34,455 nucleotides of DNA from an uncultured beta proteobacterium (GTDB taxonomy: Bacteria > Pseudomonadota > Gammaproteobacteria > Burkholderiales > Burkholderiaceae_B): assembly GCA_903894155.1 (NCBI GenBank), contig CAITPF010000378.1, positions 1-34,455 on the forward strand. Reading direction: 5' to 3'. The translations under genes were made by a program, and so were the position numbers. The notes under the pieces are model-generated. The model ran no database searches, was not told the DNA's origin, and worked only from the letters and a program-made list of their open reading frames with translations. Of the stretch, positions 1 through 9,248 are shown piece after piece. Every line of letters starts with the position of its first letter. Position 1 is the stretch's first letter.

Positions 1-195
1 AGGCTTGCGCCAGGCACGCCGGGGAATAAGGCGACCGAACAGGTCGCCGCCCGGCGGGACCAGCAAACGCAGGGGAGTCCGCGTAGCGGACCGGCGCAGC
101 CTGAGCCCGGCGGGGGCATGCGCCACCGAGGCCGCAAAGCGCGATACTCAAACCGCAAGCCCCCCACCGCCCTGCTCAACGCAGGGCAATGGACA
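1..195. other. Left-edge non-coding stretch with two small hairpins
   Basis: No convincing gene is seen before the thiolase stop codon. Two perfect inverted repeats are visible: a 7-bp stem GGCGACC/GGTCGCC at 30-36 and 42-48 with a 5-base loop, and a 6-bp stem GTCCGC/GCGGAC at 77-82 and 86-91 with a 3-base loop. Neither is followed by a T-run on either strand, so they are not canonical intrinsic terminators. The open frames across this stretch continue into the antisense of the thiolase and look like GC-rich shadows. Confidence 0.4.
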
Positions 196-1377
196 TCAGG
201 CCCGTTCGAAGATCGCCGCGATCCCCTGCCCGCCACCGATGCACATCGTCACCAGCGCATAGCGTCCACCCGTGCGGTGCAGCTCATACAGCGCCTTGAC
301 AGTCACAATGGCGCCAGTCGCACCGATCGGATGCCCCAGCGAAATGCCGCTTCCGTTCGGGTTCACCTTGGCCGGATCCAGACCGAGTTCCTTGGTGACT
401 GCGCATGCCTGCGCAGCGAACGCCTCGTTGGCCTCGATCACATCGATCTGTTCAAGCTTCAGGCCCGCACGCTTCAGAGCCAGACGCGACGCCGGAACCG
501 GGCCGATGCCCATGATCTTGGGATCCACCCCGGCGTGTGCGTAGGCGACGAGCCGGGCCAGGGGCTTGGCGCCACTGGATTTGAGGGCCTCGCCGCTCAT
601 GAGCAGGCACGCGGCCGCTCCGTCGTTGATGCCCGACGCATTGCCAGCCGTGACCGTGCCGTTTTCCTTGATAAACACCGCACGCAGCGCGGCAAGCCCT
701 TCCGCAGAAATGTCGCGGCGCGGGTGCTCGTCAACCATGAACTTGGTTTCGCCCTTGCGCGTCTTCTGGATGACCGGAACGATCTGGTCGTTGAACCGGC
801 CCTCATCCTGGGCCCGGATAGCGCGGCGATGGGATTCGACCGCCAGCGCGTCCTGATCCTCGCGGCTGATGCCGAACTGAGCTGCGACGTTTTCAGCCGT
901 CACGCCCATGTGCATGCGCCCGAACGGATCCGTGAGCGCGCCCACCATCATGTCGACCGTGGTGGAATCGCCCATGCGGGCGCCCCAGCGCTGGGTCTGC
1001 GAGAGATAGCCACCACGGCTCATGACCTCGACGCCGCCGCCGACCGCCATTTCGGTGTCGCCCAGCAGGATCGACTGCGACGCGGAGATGATGGCCTGCA
1101 AGCCCGAACCGCACAGACGGTTGACGTTGAAGGATGCCGACTCGATCGGCAGGCCGCCGTTGATGGCGACCAGGCGGGAGACGTACATATCACGCGCTTC
1201 GGTCGGCACCACATGGCCGAACGCAAGGTGCCCGACGCCCGAGCCGTCCACGCCCGAGCGCTCAAGCACGGCCCTGACCACGGTCGCGCCCAGATCGCAG
1301 GGCGCAATATCCTTGAGGCCTCCGCCGAAATCTCCAACTGCGGTTCTGGCCGCACCAGTGACCCACACTTCACGCAT
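196..1377 (-). CDS. bktB: Acetyl-CoA C-acyltransferase (beta-ketothiolase, BktB type)
   Basis: A 393-residue thiolase that condenses two acyl-CoAs to a 3-ketoacyl-CoA, or cleaves one, in the cytoplasm. The protein is full length for the family. The acylated nucleophile is Cys89 in NRLCGSG; His349 in the C-terminal GHP motif and Cys379 in CIGGG complete the active site. The overall sequence, including NPNGSGISLGHP near the C-terminus, closely recalls BktB of Cupriavidus, which accepts longer substrates than PhaA and feeds polyhydroxyalkanoate synthesis. No pha genes are in the window, so a role in beta-oxidation or ketone metabolism is equally open. The ATG at 1377 has a strong AAGGAG ribosome binding site a few bases upstream. 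The gene is divergent from the flavin oxidoreductase gene and has no operon partner visible. Confidence 0.93.
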   Translation of the reverse strand: MREVWVTGAARTAVGDFGGGLKDIAPCDLGATVVRAVLERSGVDGSGVGHLAFGHVVPTEARDMYVSRLVAINGGLPIESASFNVNRLCGSGLQAIISASQSILLGDTEMAVGGGVEVMSRGGYLSQTQRWGARMGDSTTVDMMVGALTDPFGRMHMGVTAENVAAQFGISREDQDALAVESHRRAIRAQDEGRFNDQIVPVIQKTRKGETKFMVDEHPRRDISAEGLAALRAVFIKENGTVTAGNASGINDGAAACLLMSGEALKSSGAKPLARLVAYAHAGVDPKIMGIGPVPASRLALKRAGLKLEQIDVIEANEAFAAQACAVTKELGLDPAKVNPNGSGISLGHPIGATGAIVTVKALYELHRTGGRYALVTMCIGGGQGIAAIFERA

Positions 1378-1463
1378 GACGCACTCCTTTTCAGATTAAT
1401 TGGGTAATTGCGCAAGATCTTTGGCACAATCGGGCAAGGATAACCCGCCAAGCTGACGCCACA
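1378..1463. promoter_or_regulatory. Divergent intergenic region between bktB-like gene and flavin oxidoreductase gene
   Basis: This 86-base gap separates two divergent genes and must carry both start signals. It is richer in A and T than its surroundings. The only clear element is the AAGGAG ribosome binding site for the thiolase on the - strand. I do not see a convincing -35/-10 pair for either direction, and the flavin oxidoreductase lacks a well-spaced Shine-Dalgarno sequence. Confidence 0.35.
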
Positions 1464-2471
1464 ATGACTATTCCATACTCGATTCTGGACCTCTCCCCGA
1501 TCCCCGAAGGGAGCACGGCAACTGACGCCCTGAACAACTCGCGCGATCTCGCGCAGCATGCCGAACGCTGCGGGTATACCCGCTACTGGCTGGCCGAACA
1601 CCACAACCTGGCGGGCAATGCGAGCTCGGCGACTGCCGTGGTGATCTGCCATGTCGCGGCGGGCACCAGCCGCATTCGGGTCGGCTCTGGCGGCATCATG
1701 CTTCCCAACCACGCGCCGCTCGTGATCGCCGAGCAATTCGGCACCCTGGCATCGCTCTTCCCTGGCCGGATCGATCTCGGCCTCGGGCGCGCCCCCGGAA
1801 CCGACCAACTCACGGCCCGCGCGCTGCGACGCGACCTGCTCGGGAGCGCAGACAACTTCCCCCAGGATGTCCAGGAGCTACAGCACTATTTCGCACCAGA
1901 GCGTCCGGGCCAGGCAGTGCGGGCCATCCCGGGATCGGGGCTCGAGGTCCCGATCTGGATCCTCGGATCAAGTCTCTATGGTGCCCAGCTTGCCGCGCAT
2001 TTCGGGCTGCCGTACGCTTTTGCCTCGCACTTTGCGCCCGACTACCTGATGGAGGCGATGCATGCCTACCGGAGCCTGTTCAAGCCCTCCGAGCAACAGG
2101 CCAGGCCTCACGCCGGGGTCGGCGTCAACGTGATCGCGGCCGATACCGATGAGCACGCCCGCTACCTGTTCACGACACAGTTGCAGCACGTGACGCGCAT
2201 GCACCGGAACGCGCGGGGAACCCTGCCACCCCCGATTGCCGATATCGACACGTTCTGGTCGCCCCAGGAGAAAGCCGGCGTGATGGCCCAGCTGGCGTGC
2301 ACCGTGGTGGGCTCGCGTGACACGGTGCGCGCCGGGCTTGAAGCCTTCATCGCGAAAACCGGTGCCAGCGAGCTTATTCTCACCGGCCAGATCTGGGATC
2401 ATCGCGAGCGGGTACGGTCTTTTGAAATCGCAGCCGCTGCCATCGAAGGGCTCGAGGCGCCGCAAAGCTGA
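1464..2471 (+). CDS. LLM-class flavin-dependent oxidoreductase (luciferase-like, YhbW/MsnO8 type)
   Basis: A 335-residue single-domain protein of the bacterial luciferase-like monooxygenase superfamily, expected to be a TIM barrel using reduced FMN. Family hallmarks are the N-terminal YSILDLSPI strand, the WLAEHHN motif near residues 43-49, the [10 protein letters not shown] segment and the [11 protein letters not shown] segment that begins the flavin-site loop. These match the YhbW/MsnO8 subgroup, whose physiological substrates are largely unknown. Length is normal for the group. The start at 1464 puts the usual first strand at residue 4, but no good Shine-Dalgarno precedes it. The gene ends 13 bases before the stop of the convergent cyclopropane synthase gene, with no terminator hairpin between them. 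The substrate cannot be inferred from context. Confidence 0.85.
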   Translation: MTIPYSILDLSPIPEGSTATDALNNSRDLAQHAERCGYTRYWLAEHHNLAGNASSATAVVICHVAAGTSRIRVGSGGIMLPNHAPLVIAEQFGTLASLFPGRIDLGLGRAPGTDQLTARALRRDLLGSADNFPQDVQELQHYFAPERPGQAVRAIPGSGLEVPIWILGSSLYGAQLAAHFGLPYAFASHFAPDYLMEAMHAYRSLFKPSEQQARPHAGVGVNVIAADTDEHARYLFTTQLQHVTRMHRNARGTLPPPIADIDTFWSPQEKAGVMAQLACTVVGSRDTVRAGLEAFIAKTGASELILTGQIWDHRERVRSFEIAAAAIEGLEAPQS

Positions 2472-2484
2472 TTCAGCGCGGTGC

Positions 2485-3750
2485 TCAGGCGCGGCGCGGC
2501 GAGTAGATGTAGTCGCGACGCCAGGGATACGCGAGGTCGTCCGGCAGGTCGAGCTCATCGGAGCGTCCCGTCGGCATGTGCTGCCCGACGATCTGGTAGA
2601 GCGAGATCCAGCCATGCTCGAAGCCCATCGCACACCCGGCCAGGTACAGCCGGTAGGCTCGAAGCGCGCGCGCGCCCTGCTCGCCGTTGAGCACGAGGGC
2701 GGCAGCATCGAGCTGACGCTCGAGCGCATCGCTCCAGGCCCACAAGGTGCGGGCGTAGTGCGGTCGCAGGTTCTCGACATCCAGCGCCTCAAGGCCGCCC
2801 TTGGCCATGTTGGTCATGACATTCCCGATGTGGGTGAGCTCGCCCCCCGGGAAAACATATTTTTCGATGAAATCGCCCATCCCGTTGCCCAACTGCGGGT
2901 TGAACACCCCGCCTGCGGTGATCCCGTGGTTCATGATCATGCCGCCCGGGCTCAGCAGGGCGCGCAGCCGGGAAAAATACTCCTGCAGCTGTGCGCGGCC
3001 GACGTGTTCAAACATTCCGACCGAGGCGATCTTGTCAAAAGGCTTTGCGGTATCGAGTTTGCGGTAATCCAGCAAATCCATGCGCACGCGCCCGCCAAGG
3101 CCGCGCTGCTCGATGAGTCGGTTGACATACGCATGCTGGTTGCGCGAGAGCGTAATGCCCGTGGCATCCACGCCATAGTTCTCGGCGGCCCAGAGCAACA
3201 GCCCGCCCCACCCCGCCCCGATATCCAGGAAGCGCTCGCCGGCGCGAAGGCGCAGCTTGCGACAGATGTGATCAAGCTTGGCCTCCTGCGCCTGCGCAAG
3301 CGTTTCGTCCGGTTGTCTGTAGTAGGCGCAGGAATAGACCCGGCGCGGATCCAGCCACAGCCCGTAGAAGTCGTCCGACAAGTCGTAATGGAATTCGATC
3401 TGCTTTGCGTCGCGATCCATCGAGTGACGCCACACCGAAACGACGCTGTCCATCAGCCTGGTAAACCAGCCCAGCCTCGGGGTATCTATCGGGGACCCGG
3501 GCAGCAGCGCGGCGGCTACCGCCATCAGATCGCGCATCGTGCCCCGGATCTCGCAACGGCCCTCGACGTAGTCTTCGCCGATATTGCCGATATCGCCCGT
3601 CGCGAGGTGCGCCAGGACCTTGACGTCGCTGACGGCAAACGTGACCCCTGCGTTCGAGGCTCCAAGGCGAGTGCCATCCTGCAAAATGAGGCAGACCGGC
3701 GTAGGCAACGCCGCCAGTTTTTTCTCGATGGCAGACAACAGCGGGTTCAC
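2485..3750 (-). CDS. cfa: Cyclopropane-fatty-acyl-phospholipid synthase family methyltransferase
   Basis: A 421-residue SAM-dependent methyltransferase expected to add a methylene bridge across unsaturated acyl chains of membrane phospholipids. The SAM-binding loop is LDIGAGWGG at residues 175-183. The family motifs HYDLSDDFY (121-129) and YSCAYY (139-144) precede it, and a GMFEHVG segment follows in the catalytic domain. The N-terminal 100 residues correspond to the lipid-binding region. Length is close to the roughly 380-420 residues usual for Cfa proteins. Translation starts at a GTG at 3750 behind a GGAGGG ribosome binding site. Paralogues are common in this group of bacteria, and some carry out related lipid methylations, so exact product chemistry is inferred. 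The 5' flank shared with the divergent exporter gene is AT-rich, including a run of eight T at 3798-3805. Confidence 0.88.
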   Translation of the reverse strand: MNPLLSAIEKKLAALPTPVCLILQDGTRLGASNAGVTFAVSDVKVLAHLATGDIGNIGEDYVEGRCEIRGTMRDLMAVAAALLPGSPIDTPRLGWFTRLMDSVVSVWRHSMDRDAKQIEFHYDLSDDFYGLWLDPRRVYSCAYYRQPDETLAQAQEAKLDHICRKLRLRAGERFLDIGAGWGGLLLWAAENYGVDATGITLSRNQHAYVNRLIEQRGLGGRVRMDLLDYRKLDTAKPFDKIASVGMFEHVGRAQLQEYFSRLRALLSPGGMIMNHGITAGGVFNPQLGNGMGDFIEKYVFPGGELTHIGNVMTNMAKGGLEALDVENLRPHYARTLWAWSDALERQLDAAALVLNGEQGARALRAYRLYLAGCAMGFEHGWISLYQIVGQHMPTGRSDELDLPDDLAYPWRRDYIYSPRRA

Positions 3751-3922
3751 GATTCTCCCTCCGTTACGTTCGTATACGTTGACTGTATAGGAATCTATTT
3801 TTTTTGAAAACCATTCCGTGCCCTCCGAGGCATTCAGCAGTGGCGTCCGTGATACAGTCAGCCGGCATACACGCTGGCGATCGGCCGACGGGATGCACCG
3901 GTTTCATTTCTTTCGGATTGTG

Positions 3923-5113
3923 ATGGCGGCGTGGTTCAAAAGCCTGGGCATGCCCGGATGGCTTGTGTTGATGGGGGCGGTCACGGCCATTGGGCCCGTC
4001 TCGGTCGACATGTACCTGCCGGCTTTCCCCGCGATCGCGGCCAGCCTCGGGGCGACATCGGGCCAGGTCGAGCGCACCCTGGCGGTCTACCTTGCGGGAA
4101 TGGCGCTGGCACAAATCTTTTACGGGCCGCTGACCGACCGTTACGGCCGCAAGCCCCCGCTCTTCGCAGGGTTGGCGCTCTACATCGCCGCGTCGGCCGG
4201 TTGCGCGCTTGCCCAGAGCGTCGAAATGCTGACCATATGCCGCCTTGCACAGGCCATGGGCGGGGCAGCCGGCATGGTGATCCCGCGTGCCGTCATTCGC
4301 GATCACTACGATACGCAGGAAGCCGCCCGGGCCCTGTCGATGCTCATGCTGATCATGGGCGTGGCGCCGATCCTGGCCCCGCTGGTCGGCGGGCAAATCC
4401 TGCTCGTCACCGGATGGAGAGGCTCGTTCGTCTTCATGACGCTCGGTGCGCTTGCCCTGCTGTTGATGGCATCGCGCATGATGACCGAATCGCTCAAGCC
4501 CGAGCGCGTCATCCCGCTGAGCGCCGGCAATATCCTGCGCACCTACGCGATCCTGTTGCGCGACCGGCGGTTCTGCGCCTACGCGCTCTCCGGCGGGATG
4601 GGATCGGCTGGCATGTTCGGCTACATCGTCGCCTCGCCGCGCATATTCATCGAGCATTTCGGGGTTGCACCCCAATACTACGGGTTCCTGTTCGGGCTGA
4701 ACGCGGTTTGCCTGATCATCGGGTCGCAGGTCAACGCGCGCCTGTTGCGAACCCGGCGTCCAGAGCAGATTCTGCCCTGGGTGCTGCGCGCGATGATGGC
4801 CGCCGGGCTGACATCGCTGGCGCTGGCCCTTCTGGGCTGGACGACGCTGCCCGCCATGATCGGATGCCTGATGGCGTTCCTGTTCAGCCAGGGTTTCGTC
4901 AATCCGAACTCGGCGGCCATGGCGCTCGCCGATCACGGCCGCCACCTCGGATCTGCCTCAGCAATGCTTGGGACGATGATCATTTCCTGCGGCGCACTCT
5001 CTGGCCTGCTGGTCAGCCTCTGGCAGACGGACAGCCCCATGCCGCTCTCAATTGTGCTGGGGATATGCGGCTCGCTGGCCTGGCTTGCAGGGCGCATCGC
5101 ACGACGAACTTGA
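3923..5113 (+). CDS. Bcr/CflA family multidrug efflux MFS transporter
   Basis: A 396-residue major facilitator protein of the DHA1 class with about twelve hydrophobic segments, expected in the inner membrane as a proton-coupled drug or metabolite exporter. The first helix carries AIGPVSVDMYLPAFP, a Bcr/CflA signature, and the loop between helices 2 and 3 carries motif A, GPLTDRYGRKP at residues 68-78. I place the start at the ATG at 3923 because the first helix then begins normally; the frame stays open upstream to a GTG at 3818, and an ATG at 3893 is also possible. None has a strong Shine-Dalgarno. The gene is divergent from the cyclopropane synthase gene, and its stop codon overlaps the likely rpmB promoter. 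The substrate is not predictable. Confidence 0.85.
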   Translation: MAAWFKSLGMPGWLVLMGAVTAIGPVSVDMYLPAFPAIAASLGATSGQVERTLAVYLAGMALAQIFYGPLTDRYGRKPPLFAGLALYIAASAGCALAQSVEMLTICRLAQAMGGAAGMVIPRAVIRDHYDTQEAARALSMLMLIMGVAPILAPLVGGQILLVTGWRGSFVFMTLGALALLLMASRMMTESLKPERVIPLSAGNILRTYAILLRDRRFCAYALSGGMGSAGMFGYIVASPRIFIEHFGVAPQYYGFLFGLNAVCLIIGSQVNARLLRTRRPEQILPWVLRAMMAAGLTSLALALLGWTTLPAMIGCLMAFLFSQGFVNPNSAAMALADHGRHLGSASAMLGTMIISCGALSGLLVSLWQTDSPMPLSIVLGICGSLAWLAGRIARRT

Positions 5114-5139
5114 TTAAATGCTTGATTTCGTATTAGAAT
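5110..5139 (+). promoter_or_regulatory. Likely sigma-70 promoter of rpmB-rpmG
   Basis: A TTGATT -35 element at 5110-5115 and a TAGAAT -10 element at 5134-5139 are separated by 18 bp in an AT-rich island. The -35 overlaps the stop codon of the upstream exporter gene. The -10 lies 36 bases before the rpmB start, leaving a short leader with an AAGGTG ribosome binding site. Confidence 0.6.
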
Positions 5140-5175
5140 CTAAGGCTTGTCGTCGCAATTTAATAAGGTGCAGCC

Positions 5176-5412
5176 ATGGCACGCGTTTGCCAAGTTACCG
5201 GAAAAGCCCCGATGGTGGGCAACAATGTTTCACACGCCAACAACAAGACCAAGCGTCGCTTCCTGCCAAATCTGCAGTCGCGCCGGTTCTGGGTTGAAAG
5301 CGAAAACCGCTGGGTGCGCCTGCGCGTATCCGCCAATGCCATTCGCACGATCGACAAACTCGGCATCGATGCCATCCTCGTCGACCTGCGTGCCCGTGGC
5401 GAAATCGCCTAA
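5176..5412 (+). CDS. rpmB: 50S ribosomal protein L28
   Basis: A 78-residue protein with the L28 pattern throughout: N-terminal [21 protein letters not shown], written here only in outline as the ARVCQVTGK and [14 protein letters not shown] segments, then [25 protein letters not shown] in two blocks and a short C-terminal helix. It is a structural part of the large ribosomal subunit. The length is the usual 77-78 residues for proteobacteria. The ATG at 5176 has an AAGGTG ribosome binding site. It is followed 11 bases later by rpmG, the standard order for this pair, and the two are probably co-transcribed from the promoter at 5110-5139 to the terminator at 5645-5676. Confidence 0.97.
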   Translation: MARVCQVTGKAPMVGNNVSHANNKTKRRFLPNLQSRRFWVESENRWVRLRVSANAIRTIDKLGIDAILVDLRARGEIA

Positions 5413-5423
5413 AGGAGCCCGTC

Positions 5424-5591
5424 ATGGCAAAAGGAACCCGCGAAAAAATCAAACTCGAGTCCACCGCTGGCACGGGTCACTTCTACACCACCACCAAGAA
5501 CAAGCGCAACATGCCCGAAAAGATGCTGATCAAGAAATTTGATCCGGTCGCGCGCAAGCACGTCGACTACAAGGAAACCAAGCTCAAGTAA
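5424..5591 (+). CDS. rpmG: 50S ribosomal protein L33
   Basis: A 55-residue protein with the L33 pattern: [20 protein letters not shown] at the start, then [15 protein letters not shown] and a basic C-terminus ending ETKLK. It belongs to the large ribosomal subunit. It lacks the paired Cys-X-X-Cys motifs of zinc-binding L33, so it is the zinc-independent (C-minus) form common in Gram-negative bacteria. A strong AAAGGAG ribosome binding site lies directly after the rpmB stop codon, consistent with tight co-translation of the two ribosomal proteins. Confidence 0.97.
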   Translation: MAKGTREKIKLESTAGTGHFYTTTKNKRNMPEKMLIKKFDPVARKHVDYKETKLK

Positions 5592-5644
5592 GCCGCTTGG
5601 TTTGCGGGCCGGGCACCAAATCCGAACCCGTTGCGCTGACACTG

Positions 5645-5676
5645 CAGCCCCGCACCCGCGGGGCTGTTTGTTTTTT
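5645..5676 (+). terminator. Intrinsic terminator of rpmB-rpmG
   Basis: A 9-bp perfect GC-rich stem, CAGCCCCGC at 5645-5653 pairing with GCGGGGCTG at 5658-5666, has a 4-base loop and is followed by TTTGTTTTTT. This is a textbook rho-independent terminator about 54 bases after the rpmG stop, insulating leuS from the ribosomal operon. Confidence 0.92.
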
Positions 5677-5711
5677 GGGTGATGCGGCGGCGGCCCTGAG
5701 GCCGCGCCCTC

Positions 5712-5717
5712 TATAAT
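5712..5717 (+). promoter_or_regulatory. Likely -10 element upstream of leuS
   Basis: A perfect TATAAT lies 53 bases before the leuS ATG and just beyond the rpmG terminator. At the expected -35 position the sequence is GC-rich (GGCGGC around 5689-5694) with no match to TTGACA, so the promoter would depend on an activator or on the -10 alone. It probably drives leuS and the lptE-holA genes behind it. Confidence 0.5.
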
Positions 5718-5770
5718 GTGCGGCTCGCAGGGCATTCCCCCGCTCCCCTTCTTCATACCTAGCCGCAAAC

Positions 5771-8434
5771 ATGCAGGAACGCTACCAGCCCACCATCGTC
5801 GAGACAGCCGCCCACGCCAACTGGGATGCGCGCGACGCCTATCGCGTCACCGAGTACGCCACCGACGTGAACGGCGCGCCCAAACCCAAGTTCTACGCCT
5901 GCTCGATGCTGCCTTATCCCAGCGGAAAGCTGCACATGGGGCACGTGCGCAACTACACGATCAACGACATGATGACGCGGCACCTGCGCATGCGCGGCTT
6001 CAACGTGCTCATGCCGATGGGCTGGGATGCCTTCGGCATGCCTGCCGAAAACGCCGCCATCAAATCCGCGGTTCCACCCGCGAAGTGGACATACGACAAC
6101 ATCGCCTACATGCGGCAACAGATGAAGGCGATGGGGCTCGCCATCGACTGGTCGCGCGAAATGTGCGCCTGCGATCCGGGCTACTACAAATGGAATCAGT
6201 GGTTGTTTCTGCGCATGCTCGAGCGGGGCATCGCGTACCGCAAGACGCAGGTCGTCAACTGGGATCCGGTGGACAATACCGTGCTCGCCAACGAGCAAGT
6301 CATCGATGGGCGAGGCTGGCGCTCCGGTGCACCGGTCGAAAAACGGGAAATCCCCGGTTACTACCTTCGCATCACCGATTACGCGGCCGAGTTGCTTGAG
6401 CAGGTTCAGCATGGGCTGGACGGATGGCCCGACCGGGTGCGCGCGATGCAGGAAAACTGGATCGGCAAGAGCGAAGGCGTGCGGTTCGCATTCCCGCACG
6501 AGATCCGGAATTCAACCGGCGACCTGATCCAGGACGGCAAGCTCTACGTATTCACCACCCGTGTCGATACCATTATGGGCGTGACCTTCTGCGCCGTGGC
6601 GCCCGAACACCCGCTGGCGCAGCACGCGGCGGCCACGAACCCCGCGATTGCGGCCTTCATCGAGCAGTGCAAGCAAGGCGGCACCACCGAAGCGGAGCTG
6701 GCCACGCGCGAGAAAGAAGGATTGGACACGGGCCTGACCGTCACGCATCCGCTCACCGGTGCCAGGGTGTCCGTCTGGGTTGGCAATTACGTCCTGATGA
6801 GCTATGGCGATGGCGCGGTGATGGGGGTTCCCGCGCACGACGAGCGGGATTTCGCGTTCGCCATCAAGTACGGGCTTGTCATCCGTCAGGTGATCCAGGT
6901 TGGCGAAAAGGCATTTGACGACACCCGCTGGCAAGAATGGTACGCCGAAAAACTGGGCGCCCGGCTGATCAACTCGAACGAATACGACGGCCTGGACTTC
7001 GCCGGCGCGATCAACGCGATCGCCGGCAAGTTCGAGTCGCTCGGGCTTGGGGCCCGGCAGACGACCTGGCGCCTGCGCGACTGGGGCATTTCGCGCCAGC
7101 GCTACTGGGGCACGCCCATCCCGATCATTCACTGCGAGCACTGCGGCCCGGTGCCAGTTCCGGAAAAGGACCTTCCGGTCATCCTGCCGGACGACCTGAT
7201 CCCGGACGGCAGCGGCAACCCTTTGGCAAAGAACGAAGCGTTTCTCGCATGCACATGCCCGAAATGCGCAAGCCCGGCGCGACGTGAAACCGACACCATG
7301 GACACGTTCATCGACTCGTCCTGGTACTTCATGCGCTACACCTCGCCCGGCAACAGCCACGCCATGGTCGACGCCCGCAATGATTACTGGATGCCGATGG
7401 ATCAGTACATCGGCGGTATCGAGCACGCAGTGTTGCACCTGCTCTACGCGCGCTTCTGGACACGCGTCATGCGCGACCTGGGCCTGGTCGGCTTCGACGA
7501 GCCTTTCACGCGTCTGCTCTGCCAGGGCATGGTGCTCAATCACATCTATTACGCGAAAAACGAAAAGGGCGGCACCGAGTATTTCTGGCCGGAAGAGGTC
7601 GAGAACACCTTCGATGCCAAGGGCGCGATCACGGGCGCGGTCGTCAGGGACGGCGGGCGCGCGGTTTCGTACGGGGGCGTCGGCACGATGTCGAAGTCCA
7701 AGAACAACGGGGTCGATCCGCAATCGCTGATCGATACGCAGGGGGCAGATACCGCCCGCCTGTTCGTCATGTTCACCAGCCCGCCCGAGCAAACGCTCGA
7801 ATGGTCCGATTCAGGCGTCGAGGGATCGAACCGGTTCCTGCGGCGGCTGTGGTCGCTTTGCTTCCAGCGCCAGGCCTCGGTTGCCCGCGGAATCCTGAGT
7901 CCCGTCTCCGACTGGTCGGGCGCACCTGCCGATATCAAGAACCTGCGTTTTGAAATCCACGCGTTGCTCAAACAGGCCGATTACGACTACCAGCGCATCC
8001 AGTACAACACCGTGGTCTCGGCCTGCATGAAGATGCTCAACGCAGTCGACGCGTTCGAGCCTGCCGAATCGGCCTACGCCGATGCCGCGACTGCCGAGGC
8101 GATCTGCATCCTGCTGAGGGTCATCTACCCGGTCGTTCCCCACATCACCTGGCAACTCTGGGAAGAAATGGGCTTTGCCGCGACTTCGTTCGGCGATTTG
8201 CTCGATGCCCCCTGGCCAGTCGTGGATCAGTCGGCGCTCATCAAGGACGAGATCGAACTCGTGCTCCAGATCAACGGCAAGCTACGTGGCAGCCTGGGCG
8301 TGGCGCGCGAGGCCACGCGCGAGCAGATCGAGCAGGCAGCCGTCGCGCACGAAGCAGTCGCGAAACATCTTGAAGGCAGGCCGGCAAAGCGCGTCATCGT
8401 CGTAGCCGGTAAACTCGTGAACGTAGTGGGCTAA
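5771..8434 (+). CDS. leuS: Leucyl-tRNA synthetase
   Basis: An 887-residue class I aminoacyl-tRNA synthetase that charges tRNA-Leu in the cytoplasm. The ATP-binding HIGH motif appears as HMGH at residues 55-58 after YPSGKL, and the KMSKS loop as MSKSK at 640-644. Between them lies the inserted CP1 editing domain (from about residue 225), recognisable by the [11 protein letters not shown]-like segment here read as [11 protein letters not shown] and by [10 protein letters not shown]. The C-terminal anticodon-binding part ends with [10 protein letters not shown] and a short terminal domain. Length is normal for bacteria (860-890). No Shine-Dalgarno is obvious before the ATG at 5771. The lptE gene starts 17 bases after the stop, the usual betaproteobacterial order. 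Confidence 0.98.
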   Translation: MQERYQPTIVETAAHANWDARDAYRVTEYATDVNGAPKPKFYACSMLPYPSGKLHMGHVRNYTINDMMTRHLRMRGFNVLMPMGWDAFGMPAENAAIKSAVPPAKWTYDNIAYMRQQMKAMGLAIDWSREMCACDPGYYKWNQWLFLRMLERGIAYRKTQVVNWDPVDNTVLANEQVIDGRGWRSGAPVEKREIPGYYLRITDYAAELLEQVQHGLDGWPDRVRAMQENWIGKSEGVRFAFPHEIRNSTGDLIQDGKLYVFTTRVDTIMGVTFCAVAPEHPLAQHAAATNPAIAAFIEQCKQGGTTEAELATREKEGLDTGLTVTHPLTGARVSVWVGNYVLMSYGDGAVMGVPAHDERDFAFAIKYGLVIRQVIQVGEKAFDDTRWQEWYAEKLGARLINSNEYDGLDFAGAINAIAGKFESLGLGARQTTWRLRDWGISRQRYWGTPIPIIHCEHCGPVPVPEKDLPVILPDDLIPDGSGNPLAKNEAFLACTCPKCASPARRETDTMDTFIDSSWYFMRYTSPGNSHAMVDARNDYWMPMDQYIGGIEHAVLHLLYARFWTRVMRDLGLVGFDEPFTRLLCQGMVLNHIYYAKNEKGGTEYFWPEEVENTFDAKGAITGAVVRDGGRAVSYGGVGTMSKSKNNGVDPQSLIDTQGADTARLFVMFTSPPEQTLEWSDSGVEGSNRFLRRLWSLCFQRQASVARGILSPVSDWSGAPADIKNLRFEIHALLKQADYDYQRIQYNTVVSACMKMLNAVDAFEPAESAYADAATAEAICILLRVIYPVVPHITWQLWEEMGFAATSFGDLLDAPWPVVDQSALIKDEIELVLQINGKLRGSLGVAREATREQIEQAAVAHEAVAKHLEGRPAKRVIVVAGKLVNVVG

Positions 8435-8451
8435 CGGGGCATCAATACGCC

Positions 8452-9237
8452 ATGACGCAACGCTTTGGATTCAACGATCGCCGCGGCGGTCCGTTCGGGC
8501 GGCTTTGCCGCTGGGCGGTTGGCCTGGTCCTCGCCATCGCGCTGGGCGGGTGCGGCTTTCAGCTGCAGGGTGAAACCCCCCTCCCGTTCAAGTCCCTTTA
8601 TGTCGGTGTGCCGGAAAACACGCAGTTCGGCGCCGATCTGCGCCGTGCGATCAGGGCCGCGTCGCCCAACCTTGAAATCATCGAACCTTCCCAAATCGTG
8701 CTAACGGTCAGGGATTTCACTGACGAAGAGGATATGGATGACCGCCTCATCATTGCGTACCGACGGCAGGTCAAGGCCGCCCAGTTAGCGCAGGCGCGGT
8801 TCGAGATCGTGAGTTCGATTCAAAATACGCGCCAGGTTTCGCTCAACGCACAAGGGCAAGTCGAGGAATTCGAGCTTTCGCTCAAGATTACCTTTCGCCT
8901 GGTTGATTCTCGCCGTCAATACATCCTGAACGACACGACGCTCACGGCGATCCGCAGCCTGCCATTCGATCCCCGCTTCGTCCAGGCCAAGGAAAGCGAG
9001 CAGGCGTCACTCTACAAGGACATGTACCGCAGCATGGTGTCCCGGATCTTGCGCCGCATCACCGCCGTGGACGTCACGGAACGCTGGAACCTTTTGAAGG
9101 CTGAGGAGGCCAGCGGCGAAGAGCTCCAGGATGCCGCCCCGCTGGCCAGTACGTTGCAGCAGGGTGGTCCGACCCCCTGGCAGCAAAATCCCTCTCTGAC
9201 GCCTCTGCCCGCCGTGCTGCAGGGCAGTCCACAGTAA
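8452..9237 (+). CDS. lptE: LPS-assembly lipoprotein LptE
   Basis: A 261-residue outer-membrane lipoprotein that plugs the LptD barrel during lipopolysaccharide insertion. The N-terminus has a basic stretch, a hydrophobic segment (about residues 20-32) and a lipobox LGGC with the lipidated Cys34, followed directly by GFQLQG, the typical start of mature LptE. The body then alternates short strands ending in NDTTLTAIRSLPFD-like residues and an amphipathic C-terminal helix. Its position between leuS and holA is the conserved one in many proteobacteria and strongly supports the call. The protein is somewhat longer than the E. coli form (193 residues), mainly through a Gln- and Pro-rich C-terminal tail after about residue 220 that looks unstructured. 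Confidence 0.93.
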   Translation: MTQRFGFNDRRGGPFGRLCRWAVGLVLAIALGGCGFQLQGETPLPFKSLYVGVPENTQFGADLRRAIRAASPNLEIIEPSQIVLTVRDFTDEEDMDDRLIIAYRRQVKAAQLAQARFEIVSSIQNTRQVSLNAQGQVEEFELSLKITFRLVDSRRQYILNDTTLTAIRSLPFDPRFVQAKESEQASLYKDMYRSMVSRILRRITAVDVTERWNLLKAEEASGEELQDAAPLASTLQQGGPTPWQQNPSLTPLPAVLQGSPQ

Positions 9238-9248
9238 TCCGGCAACCC

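Noticed and set aside
118-1407. Long + strand open frame antisense to the thiolase gene
   Set aside because: It is a GC-rich shadow of a clear thiolase, with no family resemblance. The same applies to long antisense frames at 2317-3807, 15569-17215 and 28903-30231.
1422-1435. Sigma-54-like promoter TGGCAC followed by GGGC
   Set aside because: The invariant GG and GC are 9 bases apart instead of the required 10, and the -12 half does not match TTGC.
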